Below, in pieces: positions 1-11,300 of a DNA stretch of 64,000 nucleotides. The stretch comes from Bacteroidota bacterium (GTDB lineage: Bacteria; Bacteroidota; Bacteroidia; AKYH767-A; OLB10). Made by a program: the position numbers and the translations under genes. Location of the stretch: NCBI GenBank assembly GCA_016717725.1, contig JADKFA010000044.1, positions 1 through 64,000 of the forward strand, in the 5' to 3' direction. A model generated the notes under the pieces. The model did no database searches and was not told the origin of the DNA. It saw only the letters and a list, made by a program, of their open reading frames with translations. Every line of letters starts with the position of its first letter. Positions within the stretch are counted from its first letter, which is position 1.

Positions 1-3000
1 TACATGAAATCACAGGAGAAGAAGGATCACCATAAGTGTCACCATCTGCATCCGTATAATAAGTAGTACTTGGAATTACTGTTCCTGTAACCATAGTACG
101 AGGACCTTCACAACCTGAGCTGATGCTCCAGTCATAGAAATAGTAAAAATAAACTGGATTGAAAGTATTTCCTGTAATACTAAGCACACCTGGAACAGTA
201 TATGGATAAACAGCACCTGTTGTATTACGATTCATTCCTGCATTGGTTAAAACACCCATACGGTAACCGGTACCTGTGGGTAAAGCTGCATTCAATGTTA
301 CCACTTGCGGAGTATTACCACCAGTGACTGTATTTGTAAATGTCCCACTTGCATAAATTTGAGTGGTTGCTGAATTTTGAATAATTATATTAAAATTACT
401 TCCTATTGCGGCAGTTGGATAAATCGTAACAGTATTAATTGTTACAGATGGAGCCACAACATCAAAGATCATAAAGTGATTTGTTAATGTTGATGTTGAT
501 ACAGTACCACCAGCTGACGTGGGACTCAACTGCCCCACATTGGCATTTGTTGCTCCGCTAGAAGCCGACACCCAATAATCAGTAGTAGTAGCAATGGAAG
601 GACTGTATGCAGCACCAGTGAAAACTGGGCTTCCACCTGTTGAAGCGGTGTACCAATTAAACGTACCAGAACCACTTGCCGATAAATTTACAACTCCTGT
701 ACCGCAACGAGTATCGCCTGTGGTTCCCGTAATTTCTGCATCAAGGGTTGTAAAGGAATAGATCGCACATCCTGATGCATCACCTGCATTATTTTTTGGA
801 ATAATTTGCCAATAATAAGTCGTGTTAGGAAGTAAAGCAGGTAATGTATAATTGAGAGTATTCACATTCGCTACAAAAGATGGTGCAGGGCTTGTTCCGA
901 AATAAACATCATATCCGAGAGTTGGGGCTCCACCGGTCATTGCAGCTGACCAAGTCAACTGAGCAGATGAATAAGAACAAATATCATTTGCAAGATCAGC
1001 AGGAGTTAAATACGTTGCACAATCAGGCAATGGAGGTAATTGAATAACAAACGTTCCTTCATCAGCACCCATATCAGGAGAAGTTAGGTTACGAGCATCG
1101 CCTTCAAAATCCTGAGGCACTTCAGCAATGGCTTGACCACCACTTTCGATATAAGTAGGGTTTCCTAAATCAGGACGAATAACACCACTGATGATAGGTT
1201 GGAATACTGTACTCTCTGTGAAAGATGAAATTTCAGCAGGGGAAATAGCAGCAAGACTTTGATAAGCACTCATGGTTTGTGCCGCATTGGTTCCATCGTA
1301 ATAAATCAAATGAGTAGCATCTGGAGCACCTGCGTAATAAATATTATTATTACTTCCACTGCTGATATTATCTGTAGTGGGTGTTTTCCAGAAAGCAGCG
1401 ACACGTGTACCAATGGTAATATCTGAATTATTTACAAAAACATTGTTTCGGATATCTAATGTGGGTGTTGAACTCGAATTATGTAAAGCTGCAGACGTAT
1501 ATGCTGCTACAGTACTTACATCAGAAAGCATTACAGTATTATGAATAATATTCACCACACCACCGGTTGAACCGCCAGACACACTGATACCACGAGTACC
1601 TGCAGCTGTTTGAGTTGACGCTGGTGCTTTGATATCAGAAATCATATTGTTTACAATGTTAAAGACAAGGCCTGTTCCAACATCTATACCTGCAGCGGTA
1701 GCAGTGGTAATTCCATTTGCGTTTATATCATAAACACGATTGTTATATACATTCGCATTCAGGCCTGTTGCAGTAAGATAAATACCTCGAACAGAACTTG
1801 CGGTACCTGTAGAAGTTAAACCGTAAATTTCATTGTTGTAAATATCAGCAGTATCTGCAGATGAGAAATATATACCATAGACTATTCCACCACCAGTAAT
1901 ACTATAAAAAGTATTTCCTGAAATGGTTGCAGAATTAGATGGTGAAGTTTGCATGGTAATACCATACACCAATGAAGTACCACCGGCCTGCACTGATGTT
2001 ACATTGGTGTTTTGTAATTTAAAATTGGTTTGATAAGAAGCGAAGACACCGTAGACACTACCGGAAGTTACTCCATCTCCAATGGTTTGAATAGTACTTG
2101 TTCCACCGCCTTCTGTACCGATTTCATTGGCATCATCCGGGAATGTAGATGTTGCACCTGTAATGCGATAACCTTCCCATGCATTTTGAACCGTCATATT
2201 GAGGAAGCGGTTATTACTTTGCGTACCACTAAATGCAGTTGGGGTTGGACTGGAGCTGATCCAGACACCTCTTGCATTGACATTCGCATTACTCAAGGTG
2301 ATAACACCATTTTTAAATGTATTATTCTTGGCTCCTTCAATAACAGAAGCATTGGTAATCCATACACCAAATTCCACCCAATCAGCAGCAGAGGTACCTG
2401 TTTGTTCGAAATCGATACCATCAAATGTACAAAAATCAACTCCTGTTAATTTAACGATATACTCTGTCGTTGCTGAAGTACCTGCTTTCTGAATAACAGG
2501 ATTGGTTCCTGCACCGGTACGTTGGAAAGTAATTGTATTCACTGCAGAACCTGTAAAAGTTAAATTCAAATCTGCCGTCTCAACAAAGATCTGTCCTGCA
2601 GTGACGTTGAATGTTACAGGCCCACTGATACCTTTACAATTAATGTCAGCAATAGCATCACCAAAACTAAGATAATCTCCTGCACCAGTATTGTCAATTA
2701 AATAAGTTCCATTTAATGCAGGAGCTAGCGTTACTTCCACTTCAGTAGAAGTAGTACTTAATGTACTTGAAACGCAGGTTACCACACAACGATACCATGT
2801 AGTTTGTGATGCGTTGGTAACATAGGTTTCATTTGTTCCGGCTAAGATGGGCGTATAAGGACCACCGGCACCAACAATTGACTCTTCCCATTGGAAAGCA
2901 AAACCCAATCCATAGGCTACATCTAAAGACAATGTGAAATTTTCACCATTACAAGGAGTCATATCACTTGATAATGTATTTGAAGCTGTAGGAGTTCCAC

Positions 3001-5290
3001 AACTTGGCAATGCTCCTTCAAATTCGTAAGCACCAATATCAGGAGCAGAACCAGTTCCACCGTAACCCACATTACCCTGACGTATTGTTCCTAAAAAGTC
3101 ATCCGTAATTCCAGCAATATTAGCTGCTCCACTTTCGGTAGCACTTGGAGTAGTATCATCTACTTTTAAGAAATCAGGACTTCCACAAGTAGTGCTTGTC
3201 CACAAAACATCTTCCGTTTTTGAAGCTTGATCTTGTGTTATAATGTATGCTTGATAATTAGCTAACAGATCAAAGCTATTTGTACCGTTAGTAAAAATCA
3301 ATTGGCTTGCTGATGGATTTCCACCCCAAAACAAATTGTTATCGGAAGCACTATTATAATTATTATTCGCAGTTGTACTTCTGCGATACGCTGCAGTTAA
3401 ACCTGTTCCAGAAGGAGTACTATTGTTATAAATTAAATTATTACGTAGCGTCAAATTAGCAGTAGCACCTGTTGCATTTGTAGTATGATACACTCCTGAT
3501 GATCCAAAATTGCCGGCACCACTTGCATTCAGATAAATCGTGTTATAAGAAACATTGATATTCTGAACGGTTGTAGTAGAAGTGATACTAATACCTCTAA
3601 TAGCATCCGTACCTGTAGCAGCTGGTGCCGTTAAATTTCCAATAAGGTTGTTATAATAATTTGCTGTAGCTCCAGAACTACTTGCAATTAGAATTCCTGT
3701 TACAAGTCCAGCAGTAGTAGCAGTCGAAGTACTTGACAAATTGCAAATTGTATTCTTATAAACATTATTTACGGTAGCATTAGAAGTTGCTGCATTTGTA
3801 ATTCCCACGATTGAACCTGCATTACTAATTCCTGAAATGGTATTTCCATAAATATTTCGGGTAGCGTGATAACTGACATTAATTCCAGTTAATGTTCCTG
3901 TACCACCCGTTATAGATGAAATCACATTATTATAAATATCGCAACTTTGACCTACACCAGTTGTACTTTGAATCCCTATAAAGATTGAAGATCCCGTAAC
4001 TGAAATATTGCTTAAACTATTCGTATTAATTGATTCTAATCCCGCAGTTGGTGAACCATTATTATAATAACCATAAATAGTTCCACTAGCACCCGTTTTT
4101 GTAAATGATCCCGAAATGGAATTTCCAGAACAAGTAACTGAAGAACTTGCATTATTATTATAAATAATATAAGCTGTTGTTGTTGCACCAATGGTACCCG
4201 TAAAAGTATTATTACTTATATTAATTGAAGATCCTGCATTACCATTATAGATTCCTTGTATTCCTGAAGTACCACTGGTATTTATAGTAATGTTATTGGA
4301 ATTACCAATAATAACTCCAGTTGCAGTCGAATAAAATACACCATAAAATGTAGATGCATGTGCCGACCCGCCACCGCCAGCATTGTTAATAGAATTACTA
4401 GTTACCGTAGGATTATTTGTATAAATAAAATAAACTCCATACGTAGTTGTAGCAGACCCACCACCAAAATTTTGAATGATGTTTCCATTTACGGTTATAT
4501 TCTGATCATAAAAAGCAGCCGTAGAATAGCCACGGCAATAAACACCAATATGTGTATTTTGAACCGTATTACCCGAAATTGTAATGTTTTCACTACGACC
4601 AGAATTAGCAGACACTGTAACTCCAGTTGCTGAAGAAACTAATGTTGCACCATTACTAATATGAATTCCCATTACAAAAGCGCTGGTGCCTTTCGTCATT
4701 GTTATTACACAATTTGTGATAGTCAAATTCTGACACGCATTAGTTGCGGATGGTTTATATGTAAAATATCCGTATTCAATTCCTTGAAGAGAAGCTGCAA
4801 CATCGATGCCATCAAAAGTGATATAGTCTGTACCATCAATACGTATTACTGCATCACCTAAACCACCAACTATTGAAGTTGTATTAGTTCCTGCATCCGT
4901 TCTTGTTACAATTGGATTAACTCCAGCCCCACTTTTTTGGAATACAATTGGATTCCCTGCAGCTCCTGCTGTAGTAATCGTAATTGGAGCTGTTGTATTT
5001 TCTGTATACCCTCCAGCCACGTTAAAAGTGACTCCGCCTGCACCAACACCAACAGCATTCAAATCAGTAACAGCAGCAGCGATAGATGCATAATCACCGG
5101 GAATAGTTTTCACACCCGTTAATTGTGCAAATGCTTTATTGGAAAAGCTACCAGAAAGTAGCAACAGGAATAGTACGCTAACAAAGATTGATATCTTTCC
5201 GTTGCGTTTTCCTTTCTTTAAAGACACTATGAGAGGTAAACAGGTTTGATGAACCAGCATCGTGAAGCCTGTATAGTAATTGTTTTTCAT
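1..5290 (-). CDS. Giant secreted parallel beta-helix protein, C-terminus beyond the left edge
   Basis: Reading the minus strand from the ATG at 5288-5290, the frame stays open to the left edge, giving at least 1,763 residues. The N-terminus has a long export signal: a basic stretch, then a hydrophobic core (FVSVLFLLLLSGSF) and a cut site near KAFAQ. Then come two long runs of Asn/Gly/Thr-rich repeats of the form xxNNxIxxxxxxGI, the signature of right-handed parallel beta-helix (PbH1) proteins. Between and after them are Ig-like/PKD-like segments and a fibronectin III-like stretch (TPADLANDICSYSSAQLTWSA). At the very edge the frame reads into YYTDADGDTYG, the first half of the metal-binding repeat that is expanded in the neighbouring gene. 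It is probably a surface or secreted adhesin-like protein exported by Sec and then T9SS, but its sorting tail is not in the window. Substrate and function are unknown. A later start at residue 11 is possible. Confidence 0.85.
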   Translation of the reverse strand, partial: MKNNYYTGFTMLVHQTCLPLIVSLKKGKRNGKISIFVSVLFLLLLSGSFSNKAFAQLTGVKTIPGDYASIAAAVTDLNAVGVGAGGVTFNVAGGYTENTTAPITITTAGAAGNPIVFQKSGAGVNPIVTRTDAGTNTTSIVGGLGDAVIRIDGTDYITFDGIDVAASLQGIEYGYFTYKPSATNACQNLTITNCVITMTKGTSAFVMGIHISNGATLVSSATGVTVSANSGRSENITISGNTVQNTHIGVYCRGYSTAAFYDQNITVNGNIIQNFGGGSATTTYGVYFIYTNNPTVTSNSINNAGGGGSAHASTFYGVFYSTATGVIIGNSNNITINTSGTSGIQGIYNGNAGSSINISNNTFTGTIGATTTAYIIYNNNASSSVTCSGNSISGSFTKTGASGTIYGYYNNGSPTAGLESINTNSLSNISVTGSSIFIGIQSTTGVGQSCDIYNNVISSITGGTGTLTGINVSYHATRNIYGNTISGISNAGSIVGITNAATSNATVNNVYKNTICNLSSTSTATTAGLVTGILIASSSGATANYYNNLIGNLTAPAATGTDAIRGISITSTTTVQNINVSYNTIYLNASGAGNFGSSGVYHTTNATGATANLTLRNNLIYNNSTPSGTGLTAAYRRSTTANNNYNSASDNNLFWGGNPSASQLIFTNGTNSFDLLANYQAYIITQDQASKTEDVLWTSTTCGSPDFLKVDDTTPSATESGAANIAGITDDFLGTIRQGNVGYGGTGSAPDIGAYEFEGALPSCGTPTASNTLSSDMTPCNGENFTLSLDVAYGLGFAFQWEESIVGAGGPYTPILAGTNETYVTNASQTTWYRCVVTCVSSTLSTTSTEVEVTLAPALNGTYLIDNTGAGDYLSFGDAIADINCKGISGPVTFNVTAGQIFVETADLNLTFTGSAVNTITFQRTGAGTNPVIQKAGTSATTEYIVKLTGVDFCTFDGIDFEQTGTSAADWVEFGVWITNASVIEGAKNNTFKNGVITLSNANVNARGVWISSSPTPTAFSGTQSNNRFLNMTVQNAWEGYRITGATSTFPDDANEIGTEGGGTSTIQTIGDGVTSGSVYGVFASYQTNFKLQNTNVTSVQAGGTSLVYGITMQTSPSNSATISGNTFYSITGGGIVYGIYFSSADTADIYNNEIYGLTSTGTASSVRGIYLTATGLNANVYNNRVYDINANGITTATAAGIDVGTGLVFNIVNNMISDIKAPASTQTAAGTRGISVSGGSTGGVVNIIHNTVMLSDVSTVAAYTSAALHNSSSTPTLDIRNNVFVNNSDITIGTRVAAFWKTPTTDNISSGSNNNIYYAGAPDATHLIYYDGTNAAQTMSAYQSLAAISPAEISSFTESTVFQPIISGVIRPDLGNPTYIESGGQAIAEVPQDFEGDARNLTSPDMGADEGTFVIQLPPLPDCATYLTPADLANDICSYSSAQLTWSAAMTGGAPTLGYDVYFGTSPAPSFVANVNTLNYTLPALLPNTTYYWQIIPKNNAGDASGCAIYSFTTLDAEITGTTGDTRCGTGVVNLSASGSGTFNWYTASTGGSPVFTGAAYSPSIATTTDYWVSASSGATNANVGQLSPTSAGGTVSTSTLTNHFMIFDVVAPSVTINTVTIYPTAAIGSNFNIIIQNSATTQIYASGTFTNTVTGGNTPQVVTLNAALPTGTGYRMGVLTNAGMNRNTTGAVYPYTVPGVLSITGNTFNPVYFYYFYDWSISSGCEGPRTMVTGTVIPSTTYYTDADGDTYGDPSSPVISC

Positions 5291-5336
5291 GTGTAAAGTA
5301 TTTCGAGTTATTAATTTCAATTTTAGATGTTATAAA

Positions 5337-5370
5337 CCGAAGAGCTTCATCAGGAGATAAAGCTCTTCGG
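5337..5370 (-). terminator. Perfect 11-bp hairpin between the two giant genes
   Basis: CCGAAGAGCTT at 5337-5347 pairs perfectly with AAGCTCTTCGG at 5360-5370 across a 12-nt loop. It lies 13 bp past the stop codon of the upstream minus-strand gene and before the start at 5290. The T-tract on the minus strand is weak (TTTATAA), so it may be a partial terminator or a processing hairpin. Confidence 0.6.
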
Positions 5371-5382
5371 GATTTGATTATT

Positions 5383-8300
5383 TTATTCGACCATTAAGCG
5401 AATTGACTGTGAACCTTCCCCACTTTGAATCTCGACGAAGTAAACGCCTCCATTCAATGTTTCTAATCCAAGTTGCATCGTATTCTTTCCTTCCGATGTG
5501 GTGCCTTCTTTTACAAAGATTTCGCGACCTAACATGTCGGTAAGGCGTAAGCGATAGTTGCTTTCGTTCGCTGCATTAAATTGGATAGTTACCAAATCTG
5601 TTGCAGGATTAGGGAATACACTTACTTGTGTGATTGAAGTGTTTTCTCCAGCCAATCGTGGACCACAATAAATATTATTAATTGAAATACCACTCAATGA
5701 ACGCAATGGACTTAGTCCACAAGCATTATCTGTACGAACAGATACCGTTTGATTGTTTGCAGAAACTAAACTGAAGTCAACTGTAATAATTTTAGTTCCT
5801 TGACCACTGGTAATAGTTGCGCTTGGTGGTACCGTCCAAGTATAATTATTAGCTCCACCTACTGTGGCTACTTGATAAACTATACCTGTTGCTCCCGGAC
5901 ATACTGTTGTTGGTCCAGAGATTAAACTAGCTATTCCAGGATTACCCGTAATTGTAACAGAACGACTCGATCCTGTTCCACAACCATTTACACCACTAAC
6001 AAATACAGAACCTGAAGTAAAGCTGCCATTAACATTTACAGTAATTGTATTTGTTCCTTGTCCGCTTGTAATTGTTACTCCTGGAGGCGTTGACCAAACA
6101 TAACTTGTTGCTGCAGTTGCTCCTGCTGTACTAAATACATTACCAGTAACACTACATAAACCTGTAGTAATACCTGATATTGGACTTGGAACACCTGGAA
6201 TATTAAAGTTCATTGTTTTCGTTCTTGATGGACTAGCGCCACAAACGTTTACACCAACAACTTCAATCATTCCACCTGCAAAGGCTCCTGTGATTGTAGC
6301 AGTAATAATATTAGTTCCTTGACCACTTGTAATATTTACGCCAGCAGGTACAGTCCATAAATAACTACTTGCACGTGCTACACTTGCTATAGAATATACA
6401 ACAACATCACCAGGACACACTTTAGCTGCTCCAGAAATACTTGGCGGACGTACAGGTGCCGTATAGTTAATATCTACTAGACCTATTGAAGGAGTGCCAG
6501 AGAAACAAGCATCATTCGGTGTTACTGTAATTGGACCAACAATTCCAAAATGTGAAGCTGCTGATGTCCAACTAACATTTAAAGTAGTTGTACCTTGACC
6601 TGAAACAATGGTAAATCCAACAGGCACTGTCCAAGTATACGTTAGTACTCCTGGTACAGATACTACACTGAAAGTTGCAGACCCACTTGAAATGGGAAGA
6701 CATTGTTGCAATGGTCCATTGATTGTTCCTAATGATGGTACCAAAGTATTATCAACTATTCCATCACAATTATCATCAACGCCATTACAAACCTCTGTAG
6801 CACCTGGATATATTGTTGCATTTCCGTCATTACAATCGGTATTATTTGTAGAGGTGTTTGCAGGTTGGATACATGCTAAAATAGTTGCACCCGCTCCATA
6901 ACCATCACCATCAACGTCGGCAAAGTAAATCCCTTGTCCTACTACAGATGGATCTGCATCATCTGCTAATCCGTCGCAATCGTTATCAATTCCACCATCA
7001 CATATTTCTTGTGCTGCAGGATGAATAAGAATATCTCCATCATTACAATCTAAATTGTTGGTTGATGTATTTACAGGTTGGATACAAGCTAAAATAGCTG
7101 CACCAGTTCCGTATCCATCTCCGTCCGCATCTGTATAATAAGTTCCTTGACCCATTACACTAGGATCTGCATCGTCAGCTAATCCGTCGCAATCGTTATC
7201 AATTCCACCATCGCATATTTCTTGTGCGCCTGGGTTGATGGCTGCAACTGCATCGTTACAATCCGTATTGTTCGTAGATGTGTTTACAGGTTGGATACAA
7301 GCTAAAATAGCTGCACCAGTTCCGTATCCATCTCCGTCCGCATCTGTATAATAAGTTCCTTGACCAATTACTGAAGGATCTGCATCATCTGCTAATCCGT
7401 CGCAATCGTTATCAATTCCACCATCACATATTTCTTGTGCGGCAGGATTAATTGCTGCAACAGCATCATTACAATCTGTATTGTTGGTAGATGTATTTAT
7501 AGGTTGGATACATGCTAAGATTGCTGCACCTGCTCCATATCCATCACCATCAACATCTGCATAGTATGTTCTTTGACCAATTACACTAGGATCTGCATCA
7601 TCTGCTAATCCGTCGCAATCATTATCAATTCCACCGTCGCAAATTTCTTGTGCGGCAGGGTTGATCGCTGCAACTGCATCATTACAATCGGTATTGTTGG
7701 TAGATGTGTTTATAGGTTGGATACATGCTAAAATAGCAGCACCTGCTCCGTAACCGTCTCCGTCCACATCAGCATAGTAAGTTCCTTGACCAATTACTGA
7801 TGGGTCTGCATCATCTGCTAATGCGTCACAATCATTATCAATTCCACCGTCACATATTTCTTGTGCGCCTGGGTTGATTGCTGCAACTGCATCATTACAA
7901 TCCGTATTGTTGGTAGATGTATTTACAGGTTGGATACATGCTAAAATAGCTGCACCTGTACCGTATCCGTCTCCGTCTGTATCAGTATAATAAGTTCCTT
8001 GACCCATTACACTTGGATCTGCATCATCTGCTAATCCGTCGCAATCGTTATCAATTCCACCATCACATATTTCTTGTGCGCCTGGGTTGATCGCTGCAAC
8101 TGCATCATTACAATCGGTATTGTTGGTAGATGTATTTACAGGTTGGATACATGCTAAAATAGCTGCACCTGCTCCATATCCATCACCGTCTACATCAGCA
8201 TAATAAGTTCCTTGACCAATTACACTTGGATCTGCATCATCTACTAATCCGTCGCAATCATTATCAATTCCACCGTCACAAATTTCTTGTGCGGCAGGAT

Positions 8301-11300
8301 TGATCGCTGCAACTGCATCATTACAATCGGTATTGTTGGTAGATGTGTTTACAGGTTGGATACATGCTAAAATAGCTGCACCTGCTCCATAACCATCACC
8401 GTCCACATCGGCATAATAAGTTCCTTGTCCAATTACACTTGGATCCGCATCATCTGCTAATCCGTCGCAATCGTTATCAATTCCACCGTCACATATTTCT
8501 TGTGCTGCAGGATTAATTGCTGCAACTGCATCGTTACAATCACCATCCACTAATGCATAACCTGCACCTGGATTAGAGCATAAAGAAACTCCAGCACCGG
8601 CACCATATCCGTCACCATCAAAATCATTATAGTAAGTAATGAATGTTAAGTTATCATCTACTAAACCATTACAATCATCATCCACACCATTACAGGCTTC
8701 AGTAGCACCTGGATTAATAGTTATGTCGGCATCATCACAATCTGTGCTGTTACTTACATAACCTATAGGCTGATTACAACTTGTTGTAGAAACTCCAGCA
8801 TCACCATAAGTATCACCGTCAGCATCTGCATACCATACTGCTTGACCAACAACATTCTGATCATCATCATCCGTATCACCATCGCAATCATCGTCGATTC
8901 CGTTACATACTTCTGTTGCACCTGGATTGATTGCTGCAACAGCATCATTACAATCTGAATTATCTAAAATATAACCCATAGGTTGATTACAAGTCAATGT
9001 ACCTGTAGCTAAATTTCCATAACCATCTCCGTCTGCATCTGCATACCATGTTATTTGACCCATCACTGATGGATCTGCATCATCTGCTAATCCATCACAA
9101 TCGTTATCAATTCCACCGTCACATATTTCTTGTGCGCCTGGGTTGATGGCTGCAACAGCATCGTTACAATCCGTATTGTTGGTAGATGTATTTATAGGTT
9201 GGATACATGCTAAAATAGCTGCTCCTGTTCCGTATCCATCACCGTCTGCATCGGTATAATAAGTTCCTTGACCAATTACTGATGGGTCTGCATCGTCTGC
9301 TAATCCGTCACAATCATTATCAATTCCTCCGTCACATATTTCTTGTGCTGCAGGATTAATTGCTGCTACGGCATCGTTACAATCGGTATTGTTAGTAGAT
9401 GTGTTTACAGGTTGGATACATGCTAAAATAGCTGCACCTGCTCCGTAACCATCTCCATCCACATCAGCATAATAAGTTCCTTGACCAATTACACTTGGAT
9501 CTGCATCATCTGCTAATCCGTCGCAATCGTTATCAATTCCACCATCACATATTTCTTGTGCTGCAGGATTAATCGCTGCTACTAAATCATTACAATCTGT
9601 ATTGTCGGCAACATAACCTACTGGTTGAATACAAGCTAAAACACTTGAACCTGCATCACCATAAGTATCGCCATCAACATCTGCATACCATGCGGTTGGT
9701 GTTGCACCTGGATTTACAACAAAACTATTTGTTCCGCTATTTCCAAATGCATCGGTAACAGTAACTGTATACGTTCCTGCATCCAATCCGCTTTGATCTT
9801 CATTGGTACTTGCATTACTCCATAAATAAGTATAAGGTGCAATTCCGTTCGCTGCTGTAATGTCGATAGAGCCATTGTCTAAGTTTGTGCAAGTCTCATC
9901 GGTTGCTGTTCCGGTTACGGTTACTGCCAATACCATTTCACATGTTGCTGCAGGTTGGAACCCGTCCATCACTGCATCATTATCAGTGCCACCCGTCAAC
10001 ATTGGTTGATAGGTTACTGCACCACTCATCAATGATGCAATCGTACTTAGATTACCAGTGCCCCACCAATTGCAGGTTGCTGTTAACGTGCCACCAAAGT
10101 TGCGCGCTAAGTAACCACTTGCATTTCCATTATTATTAATGCTATTATTTGTTGCCGTTAAACTAACGCTTGCGGATGCACCCAAATCAGTTGCTAATGC
10201 CGTTACCGTAAATCCTACATTGCTTGAAGGATTTGTGATAAAGTTATTATCCACCGTTACAACACTTCCTTCACGTGCGATAATTCCGAAACCGTCATTA
10301 CCACCTGCTCCAAATGGATCGCCTCCGTTATTACTAAGTGTGCTGTTATTGACATCCACTACTGCATTACCTCCGCGTACACTAATTGCACGATTTAGGT
10401 TATTAGTAAGTGTACAACTATCTACTGTTATTGTTTGACGAACACCAGCTCCGGTTGAGAAGTCTGCGGGAACAATCGCTCCACTTGCTGGACTTGTTTT
10501 TCCTGTGCCATCGATGGTCAAATCACGACACGTTACATTTAACGTTGCCGATAAATCTGCTCCTGTTGTAAAGGCATAAACACCCGCATGGAAGTTATTA
10601 TTAGGTAATGCAGGATAGTTTCCACTAAAGCCATTCATCGAAACATTCTTCACCGTTGAATTACTTGGTGCGAACGCTGCGAATGTTAATGGATCAATGT
10701 TTAAAAATGCTACACCTTGCAATACTCCTGTGATCGTTCCACCATCAATTTCTGTTGCTGGACTTGTATTTAAATTATACGCTACATATCCAAAGAATGG
10801 GCCTGTGATATTGTTACCAGTAACCGAAGCTGCTGTAGTTCCCGTTAACTTTCTCAATGAAACACCAACCGTAGGAGTACTTCCTGCTACTTGAGTAGCT
10901 ATAGTAATCGTATTGTTTGTTAAGCTAAACACATTCGTTGCTGAGGTTACCATCGAGGTAACATTAACACCAGCTGCAGTAGCTCCAATATTATTATTGT
11001 TGATTGTTCCACCAACCGTTCCGGCTTGCGTCTCTTCAAACTTAATTCCTTCTAATCCACCAGAGATGGTACATCCTGATACATCCAAACGAACTGCTCC
11101 ATGAGAGGTAGCTAATGCATTATCATAAACTCTAATACCTACTCCCGTTGCGTTCGGAGTAATAGTAACTCCGCTAATGGTTGCATGAGCTCCGTCTGGT
11201 GCGTTTGAAGAATAGCCATCATAGTTATTTGCAAATACACCAATGTCTACTCCGCTTACACTTCCACCAGTGATACTACTTGCCGTTAATGGAGTTTTTA

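Noticed and set aside
6750..9600. CRISPR-like regular repeats at 213 bp
   Set aside because: The period is a multiple of three and the sequence codes throughout for a known type of metal-binding protein repeat.
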